Position numbers and translations under genes: made by a program. Below the pieces are notes generated by a model that worked only from the letters and a program-made list of their open reading frames with translations, did not search any database and was not told the origin of the DNA. Below are positions 29,079-33,821 of a stretch of DNA of 33,821 nucleotides, piece by piece. This DNA comes from Mesaphorura yosii. Taxonomy: Eukaryota; Arthropoda; Collembola; Poduromorpha; Tullbergiidae. The DNA lies in contig WIXG01000599.1 of the NCBI GenBank assembly GCA_009869945.1, forward strand, positions 1-33,821, read 5' to 3'. How positions within the stretch are numbered: position 1 is the stretch's first letter; each line of letters starts with the position of its first letter.

Positions 29079-30485
29079 ATGCGGGGAGAACTTCGTTTCA
29101 ATCCTACAAATAAATATCATAGTCAAAATCGCAATCTAGTGAGTCAACGAATGGAACCAAACGGGAAGAGTTGGACCCTCACAAAGACACAAATCCCAGG
29201 TGGTCTCAAACCTGGCATTGCATTTTACGATGGTATCGATTCCATTTACATGTTTGGTGGATTTGATGGTCGTGGACGTAAAAATACACAAATTTTCAAG
29301 TATAACGTGAAGAGTGACGACGTTAACGCAGTCACAGTTTGTGGGGAATTTAAATTACCAACGTTTGGAGCGGGATTTCTGTACGGTGACAAATTGTACT
29401 ATTTGGGAGGTCAATCAGAAGACTTTCAATATGTTTGGCGTATCCACACGTACTCCCTATCAACTGGTAAACAACAACAGGTCGTGCCATTCTTACCAGT
29501 CAAAATGAAAGACATGGCATCAGCATGGGATGGAGCCAACAAAGTGTTGTACACATTAGGTGGGTATAATGGTGTCAGACTGAACCTTATATACAAATAC
29601 AATCCATTTCATGATCGAGCACAAAAAGTAGGCGTACTACCAGAAGGCAGGCAATGTGCGAATGCAGTTTGGTGTCGCGTTGATGGAAATATTTACATAA
29701 TTGGTGGACTTGCAGATGATATTGATTGCAGCATTTCGTATCGAGAGATCCTACGATTTGACACGACCACAAATAAGACAACGAGACTTGCCACTGAATT
29801 ACCACACGAAATGGGCCATTCGAGCCAACATTTAGCGTACTCCGATGGTGATAAGCATGTGTACATATTTCATTTTCGCGGTCTCATGAAATTTAACCCT
29901 TTAACTGGACAAGTTACGAAAGTAGACGTAGATTCATCGTGGCCCACAGAAATCCGTGACGTGAACTGTGTATATCTGAATCAATTGAATAGGATTTATT
30001 TGCTGGGTACGAGCGCCAGATTTAAAGGGCAATCCCCGTCTGAATACGGGCGCCATGATGAAGTTGTGTTTGTGCAGCTGAAGAACGAGACGACAGCTCG
30101 TGATAGGAATAACCACACCGTCATTTCAAGGCCTGAGACTGGAAAACCAGCGTCACCTTCTGAGATAACGACGAAGATTTCAGCAGCCGTCAGCAACGCT
30201 CCGATAAGAATTGAGAATCAAGACTTGCACCAGATCGCCATGAAGCTTCTTGACAATGTAGCCGTTGTAAATAGTTTAACAATGCTTTACGGAGAACTTG
30301 GATTGCCTCTAGCCGCATGCCATTCGCTACGAAAATTGTATCCTCTTGATTATGATTTCCTCATTAATATGCTAGCAAAATGGCTGGAATTAAAGAGTGA
30401 TGAAGCTACATGGAATGCATTAATTAACGCTTTAACGAGTTGTAGGCTACATGACGGAGCCAGTAAGTTACGATGGAATTCGTAA
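29079..30485 (+). CDS. Kelch propeller fused to a Death-like domain, intracellular
   Basis: 468 residues, no signal peptide or membrane segment. Blades run from about residue 45 to 340: SIYMFGGFDG, KLYYLGGQSED, VLYTLGGYNG, NIYIIGGLADD, HVYIFHFRG and RIYLLGTSARFKGQS, which is one six-bladed propeller. The last blade is very close to the final blade of the secreted kelch protein (RIYILGGYGRFKGQS), so the two are paralogs. After a polar linker, residues about 380-465 look like a Death-fold domain: helical, with LYGELGLPLAACHSL, MLAKWLELKSDEATWNALIN and ALTSCRLHDGASKL, matching the family pattern L-x-x-x-L-G-L, M-L-x-x-W, A-T-x-x-x-L-x-x-A-L. A GTAAGT at 30464 could be a donor, but no good following exon was found. 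It may link substrate binding to apoptosis or immune signalling; this is inference. Confidence 0.78.
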   Translation: MRGELRFNPTNKYHSQNRNLVSQRMEPNGKSWTLTKTQIPGGLKPGIAFYDGIDSIYMFGGFDGRGRKNTQIFKYNVKSDDVNAVTVCGEFKLPTFGAGFLYGDKLYYLGGQSEDFQYVWRIHTYSLSTGKQQQVVPFLPVKMKDMASAWDGANKVLYTLGGYNGVRLNLIYKYNPFHDRAQKVGVLPEGRQCANAVWCRVDGNIYIIGGLADDIDCSISYREILRFDTTTNKTTRLATELPHEMGHSSQHLAYSDGDKHVYIFHFRGLMKFNPLTGQVTKVDVDSSWPTEIRDVNCVYLNQLNRIYLLGTSARFKGQSPSEYGRHDEVVFVQLKNETTARDRNNHTVISRPETGKPASPSEITTKISAAVSNAPIRIENQDLHQIAMKLLDNVAVVNSLTMLYGELGLPLAACHSLRKLYPLDYDFLINMLAKWLELKSDEATWNALINALTSCRLHDGASKLRWNS

Positions 30486-30561
30486 TCCATGATTTGTTAC
30501 CATAATAATTTGTCATTCGCACGTAAGTTTAAGTTTGCATTAATGCTACTGCCAATAGTAA

Positions 30562-30567
30562 AATAAA
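30562..30567 (+). terminator. Polyadenylation signal of the kelch-Death gene
   Basis: AATAAA 77 bp after the stop. Cleavage after it would run into the 3' end of the minus-strand gene at 30575, so the two genes meet tail to tail. Confidence 0.6.
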
Positions 30568-30574
30568 TTCACGT

Positions 30575-30793
30575 TCAGTGCTCTTTTTCTCTCGTGAGAA
30601 TAAATTCCATGACTTCACGAGCCACTTGACTGGCGTGCTCAATGGCGATGAATTCTGCGCCTAATCCTAAGCCAGCGGCTTTCTTTGGTTTCGGAAATTT
30701 TAAATTTCGAATTGTGAACTTCGCATTTCGCAACGTGGAAAAGCAAAAACACAAAGGGATTCTGGCCAGTAATTCAGTCAGAGTCACCGCCAT
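30575..30793 (-). CDS. Small, possibly mitochondrial protein (72 residues)
   Basis: A compact frame with natural composition. Its N-terminus (MAVTLTELLARIPLCFCFST then LRNAKF) is hydrophobic and basic without acidic residues except one, as in mitochondrial import signals. A lysine-rich middle (KFPKPKKAAGLGLGAEF) and an amphipathic helical end (IEHASQVAREVMEFILTREK) follow. I cannot name it. It looks like a conserved small protein rather than a chance frame, since the overlapping plus-strand frame is less natural. It is convergent with the kelch-Death gene, with 89 bp between the stops. Confidence 0.5.
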   Translation of the reverse strand: MAVTLTELLARIPLCFCFSTLRNAKFTIRNLKFPKPKKAAGLGLGAEFIAIEHASQVAREVMEFILTREKEH

Positions 30794-31041
30794 TGTCTGT
30801 CATTGCCATTGCTCTGACGCGGCTGCACTGCGCACGACACCGACGGGGAAACCGGCTCCTGAGCCACAGTTAAGCCAGGCCACTGGCCATTGGCCGCTCA
30901 CACTGGCGCTGTGACGGTGTTTGGCCGTGGCACTGACAAAAGCTGAGGATAAAGAGCTCAAGACATCACTCACCTGTCAAGTGTCACCGTTTAGTACGTC
31001 AACTCACGCGCATGCCTCACGCGAGCACGGAATCCCGATTT
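30794..31041. promoter_or_regulatory. Divergent intergenic region
   Basis: The 250 bp between the small minus-strand gene and the TATA box of the M28 peptidase gene should contain both promoters. It is GC-richer than its left side and contains repeated CACTGGC/CACTGAC words, without a clear palindrome. Confidence 0.4.
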
Positions 31042-31047
31042 TATAAA
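31042..31047 (+). promoter_or_regulatory. TATA box of the M28 peptidase gene
   Basis: TATAAA in GATTTTATAAAGC, 66 bp upstream of the ATG at 31108. Transcription would start near 31072, which rules out the in-frame ATG at 31012 as the translation start. Confidence 0.7.
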
Positions 31048-31107
31048 GCTGACGGGCAAACCAGCTGGCCAGCACCATTTCGCTTTTGCTCCAATTCCCG
31101 CTCAGCG

Positions 31108-32241
31108 ATGCATTCTGCTCTTTTCCTCGCCTTCGGGCTCGCGCTCGCCGTCGCCGTCGTCGCCGTGCCCCCACCCGACTACGCGCAGCAAGTCGCTGCG
31201 GGGAAGCGCCTGATTCAAACCAGCGAGGAGGGCGCCCCCGTCTGGATGACTGAGCTGCAAGTGGAGAAGCTCATACAAGAGGACCTGATTCACTTCATGG
31301 ACATCACCGACCACCCCGAAAAGCCCGCCATCAACCACCCCCACGCGATCGGGACCTTCGACTTCCCCCCACAGCTTTTCTACCAGCGCGTGGTCGCCGA
31401 AATCACGCCCCGCCTCTCCGCCGCCCGCATGGAGGCCTTCATTGAGGAGTTCAGTTCCTTCAACAACCGGTACTACAACTCGGCAACGGGACGCCAGAGC
31501 TCCGAGTGGCTGCAGGGAGTCGTGCAGTCCGTGCTTGACGACGCCGTCGCGGGCGGGTACACGGGCACCGTCTCCGTGGCTGCCGTGACCCACTCATGGC
31601 CACAGAACAGCGTCGTGGCCCGTATCGAAGGCTCCGACCCTGTGCAGAAAGAGCAGATCCTCATCCTTGGTGCGCACCAGGACTCCATTAACTCAGGCTC
31701 ACCCGCCAACGGTAATGCACCCGGCGCGGACGACGACGGCTCTGGCTGTGCTGTGCTGCTCGAAGTCCTCCGCGCCCTGCTCGAGTCGGGCTTCGTCCCC
31801 CGCCGCACGATTGAGTTTCAGTGGTACGCCGCGGAGGAGGTGGGACTCCGAGGTTCGCTGGACATCGCTCAGGACTACAATCGACGCGGCGTGGACGTCG
31901 TGAGCATGATGCAGTTTGACGTGGTCGGCTACAGCGTCGGCCGGCGCGAAATCGGGATCATCACCGACTTCACCGACGCGGCCGCAAATGTGTTCCTCAG
32001 GAAGATCGTTGACGAGTACTGCACGTACAGCTGGACGAACCTCCAGTGCGGCTACGGCTGCTCCGACCACGCGTCCTGGTACCGCACCGGCTACACAGCG
32101 TCCATGCCCGTCGAAGTCGTTTTCTTCCCGTCCATGCACACTGTGCGCGATGTCATCGCCGTCGTCGACTTTGACCAAATGATGGAATTTGCAAAGCTCG
32201 CGGTTGGCCATTCAGTCGAGCTTGGCTTGAGCACCATGTAA
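31108..32241 (+). CDS. Secreted M28 family zinc aminopeptidase
   Basis: 377 residues from the ATG at 31108, which opens a signal peptide (MHSALFLAFGLALAVAVVAV). The first 110 or so residues form a propeptide-like region. The catalytic domain shows all M28 zinc ligands and catalytic acids: His190 in LGAHQDS, Asp208 in PGADDDGSG, Glu243/Glu244 in AAEEVGLRGS, Asp271 in QFDVVGY and His344 in FPSMHTVRD. CGYGCSDHASWYRTGY is the typical cysteine-containing loop of the M28E leucine-aminopeptidase type (Vibrio and fungal Lap). It should cleave N-terminal residues from peptides outside the cell, for example in digestion. The gene has no introns and is strongly GC-rich. The family is most abundant in fungi and bacteria, so transfer is possible, but animals also have M28 proteins. 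Confidence 0.9.
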   Translation: MHSALFLAFGLALAVAVVAVPPPDYAQQVAAGKRLIQTSEEGAPVWMTELQVEKLIQEDLIHFMDITDHPEKPAINHPHAIGTFDFPPQLFYQRVVAEITPRLSAARMEAFIEEFSSFNNRYYNSATGRQSSEWLQGVVQSVLDDAVAGGYTGTVSVAAVTHSWPQNSVVARIEGSDPVQKEQILILGAHQDSINSGSPANGNAPGADDDGSGCAVLLEVLRALLESGFVPRRTIEFQWYAAEEVGLRGSLDIAQDYNRRGVDVVSMMQFDVVGYSVGRREIGIITDFTDAAANVFLRKIVDEYCTYSWTNLQCGYGCSDHASWYRTGYTASMPVEVVFFPSMHTVRDVIAVVDFDQMMEFAKLAVGHSVELGLSTM

Positions 32242-32508
32242 AGCCAACGCTAGCACCTTTGCATTCTCTACCGTCAATTCAATTTAGTTATTAGTACATC
32301 GTCAGTGTACATGCCATCAGCACGCCGTAATAAAAAGAAAGGCAATTCGCGAATTGGCCAATTGCCCAACTTGTTTTTATTTGTGGTCGTGTTTTTGCAT
32401 TTTGACGTTGCATTGTTAAGATTATTGCGAAATCTCCTGCGTGAGCGAGCGTGAGCTCTGGTGTGAGCCAGTCTCGTTCTGTGACTCGCAAACTCAACAT
32501 CGCTCACC
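32242..32508. other. Spacer between the peptidase and the small gene
   Basis: No gene seen; it carries the 3' end of the peptidase transcript and the promoter of the small gene at 32509. Confidence 0.5.
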
Positions 32509-32703
32509 ATGGCGTTCGAGTTTCCCGACAGCTTCCACCGGTGGCTGGCGCTCTTCTGGACGTACTTTGCCGTCGTGTACGAAGGCCTCCTCGCAGCGTC
32601 GAGCATGTGCATTCCCGACCAGCACAAACTGTTGGACGACGGGCCCGAGAAGCAGGCGGGAACGAGGCGGAGGGCCATCACGACGATTCACGAAGAGGAA
32701 TAG
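32509..32703 (+). CDS. Small protein with one hydrophobic segment (64 residues)
   Basis: The start context CTCACCATGG is ideal for translation. The first half (FHRWLALFWTYFAVVYEGLL) is a hydrophobic, aromatic segment that could cross or lie on a membrane. The second half is polar and ends RRRAITTIHEEE. No signal-peptide cleavage site is obvious. I do not recognise a family. It is convergent with the sarcosine dehydrogenase gene, whose AATAAA at 32762-32757 lies close to its 3' end. Confidence 0.5.
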   Translation: MAFEFPDSFHRWLALFWTYFAVVYEGLLAASSMCIPDQHKLLDDGPEKQAGTRRRAITTIHEEE

Positions 32704-32756
32704 GACAACAAAAACACTGCATGCATTCAACGTTCTGGAGTTCCAGCTCAGTTAAT

Positions 32757-32762
32757 TTTATT
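32757..32762 (-). terminator. Polyadenylation signal of the sarcosine dehydrogenase gene
   Basis: AATAAA on the minus strand, about 225 bp past the stop codon. Confidence 0.6.
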
Positions 32763-32985
32763 CTGCTTTATCGTGTGACTTGTGATTTGTAAATACGAGT
32801 ACGAATACGAAAGGATTTTACGTTGCATTGCATTAAAGTGACACAGTTCGCTTGATTTTGCTTTGTGTGCCTTGTGAATTTGTGACCCAGATCGACTTTC
32901 CCCTTTTGCAAGTTGTGAATTGCAAACCGGTTTTGGTGATCGACTCGGCTCTGCTCGTGAATCATTCAGCGCACGCTCACGGCGC

Positions 32986-33821
32986 TCACGCATACCCCCC
33001 TCGCACGCGTTTGTTCTGCGGGTCAAAGGGACTTCGGAGGTGCGCCCGTGCCGGGACGCGTTCGCCCATGACTTCCACCCACCAACGACGGGCCTCGAGC
33101 CCCTTCCACCAATCGCCGCCCTTCGACTTCAATCTGTCCCGTTCCACGTAGCCGTAGCCCAGACTCCGGTCGAGCATGAAGGAGAAGTCCGCCGTGCGCA
33201 GGAAGCCCGCCAGGACAAGGCCATCGCCTTTGCCGCTGCCCTCCGCCTGCGCCTCCGTCCACACAGTTTCCAGCCCCCACAACGGCGTCCTGCGCTGCGC
33301 ATCGTCTCCCTCGCCCTCCAGCGTGAAGCAGACGAGTCGCTTAGGCAGGCCTTTACCCTCGCCGCCCGTGGCCGGCCCTCCGCGCGCGCGACGCTGTTGC
33401 TCCTCAAGCGCGGCCCGCCCCCTGAATTCCACGTCGGTCCCCAGCTTGCACGTGAAGCCCAGCCCCGCCTCCAGCGGGCTGTCGTCGGGGCGCAAATCCG
33501 CGTGCCAGTGGCGGTACCCCTTCTCGATGCTCAGCGAGTCGATGGCGCGGTAGCCGGCGTCCCGCAGGTCAAAGTCGGCGCCAACACGCGTGAGCAGGTC
33601 GTAGACGGCAGCGCAGTGCTCCCGAGGCACGTGGAGCTCCCAGCCGAGCTCCCCGACGAAACTGACGCGGATAAGGTGGACGGGGAGCCTTTCTCGGCCA
33701 TCGCATGCGAAGGCGATTTGGTGCGTTGAAAACGGGAAGGCACCCTCCGACAGGTCGCAGTCAGGGAAGACGCGGGAGAGGAGTGCCCTGCTCCGGGGGC
33801 CTTGCACAGAGAGCATTCCGT
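32986..33821 (-). CDS. SARDH: Sarcosine dehydrogenase, C-terminal part (gene continues beyond the window)
   Basis: SARDH is a mitochondrial FAD- and folate-dependent enzyme that demethylates sarcosine to glycine. The visible 278 codons form the GcvT-like folate-binding end. LSVQGPRSRALL, VSFVGELGWELHVP, YRAIDSLSIEKGYRHWHADL with RPDDSPLEAGLGFTCKLGTD, KRLVCFT, SLGYGYV, and the terminal AHLRSPFDPQNKRVRG are all as in animal SARDH. A low-complexity basic stretch (EEQQRRARGGPATGGEGKG) and an insertion around GGDWWKGLEARRWWVE lengthen the loops. There are no introns in this part and the coding DNA is very GC-rich. The FAD-binding half lies outside the window. Confidence 0.93.
   Translation of the reverse strand, partial: GMLSVQGPRSRALLSRVFPDCDLSEGAFPFSTHQIAFACDGRERLPVHLIRVSFVGELGWELHVPREHCAAVYDLLTRVGADFDLRDAGYRAIDSLSIEKGYRHWHADLRPDDSPLEAGLGFTCKLGTDVEFRGRAALEEQQRRARGGPATGGEGKGLPKRLVCFTLEGEGDDAQRRTPLWGLETVWTEAQAEGSGKGDGLVLAGFLRTADFSFMLDRSLGYGYVERDRLKSKGGDWWKGLEARRWWVEVMGERVPARAHLRSPFDPQNKRVRGGYA

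Noticed and set aside
30464..30664. A further exon of the kelch-Death gene spliced from GTAAGT at 30464 to an acceptor at 30578
   Set aside because: The extra exon would encode about 28 unremarkable residues antisense to the small minus-strand gene, and the Death-like domain is already complete.
31012..31107. Upstream ATG of the peptidase ORF
   Set aside because: It lies before the TATA box (31042), and only the ATG at 31108 begins a signal peptide.
31102..32211. Minus-strand ORFs within the peptidase gene
   Set aside because: Shadows of the M28 coding frame in GC-rich DNA.
32920..33729. Plus-strand ORF of 269 codons
   Set aside because: It is the antisense shadow of the sarcosine dehydrogenase exon, which has clear family motifs on the minus strand.
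1..33821. CRISPR array, rRNA or tRNA genes
   Set aside because: I saw no regular spacer-repeat pattern and no recognisable tRNA or rRNA sequence by eye; a covariance-model scan was not possible.

Overview
The window looks like nuclear DNA of an arthropod. The genes have short GT-AG introns (56-83 bp), AATAAA signals and TATA/TCAGT-type core promoters. There are several chemoreceptor genes of the insect gustatory-receptor (GR) superfamily, and interstitial copies of the arthropod telomere unit CCTAA/TTAGG. A springtail or another non-insect arthropod with GR expansions fits best, but this is inference from gene content, not a match.

Layout. 1-1013: repeats and AT-rich spacer. 1014-9046: a GR neighbourhood with one two-exon GR (1014-2281), a broken GR on the minus strand (3415-4954), a partial internally deleted tandem copy of it (about 5118-5870), a secreted repeat protein (6865-7464) and a one-exon GR (7724-9046). 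9075-9500: a broken SLC22-type transporter piece. 10191-11552: a two-exon GR on the minus strand. 12110-14281: small or broken pieces around a bacterial-type riboflavin gene, ribB, which is intact except for one in-frame TGA. 14490-15895: a secreted DUF2236/MpaB-like oxygenase with one intron. 16516-18816: decayed genes (a beta-rich protein, a GR and a C2H2 zinc finger). 18941-20917: a secreted protein with two six-bladed kelch propellers. 21005-22330: a small receptor tyrosine kinase immediately upstream on the same strand. 22912-23609: TTLL-like and Harbinger-transposase-like remnants. 24195-27888: a complete seven-exon MAN2C1-type alpha-mannosidase. 27889-29078: spacer with degenerate pieces. 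29079-30485: an intracellular kelch propeller fused to a Death-like domain. 30575-30793: a tiny, possibly mitochondrial protein on the minus strand. 31108-32241: a secreted M28 aminopeptidase without introns. 32509-32703: a 64-residue protein. 32986-33821: the C-terminal part of sarcosine dehydrogenase, cut by the window end.

How the genes relate. There is no single operon-like pathway. Three themes stand out: birth and death of GR genes (three apparently intact, three broken); a kelch family represented by a secreted double propeller beside a receptor tyrosine kinase and by a cytosolic propeller with a Death-like domain; and candidate horizontally acquired enzymes (RibB most clearly; the M28 peptidase and the DUF2236 protein are weaker candidates). 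MAN2C1 and sarcosine dehydrogenase are ordinary conserved metabolic genes that anchor the contig as eukaryotic.
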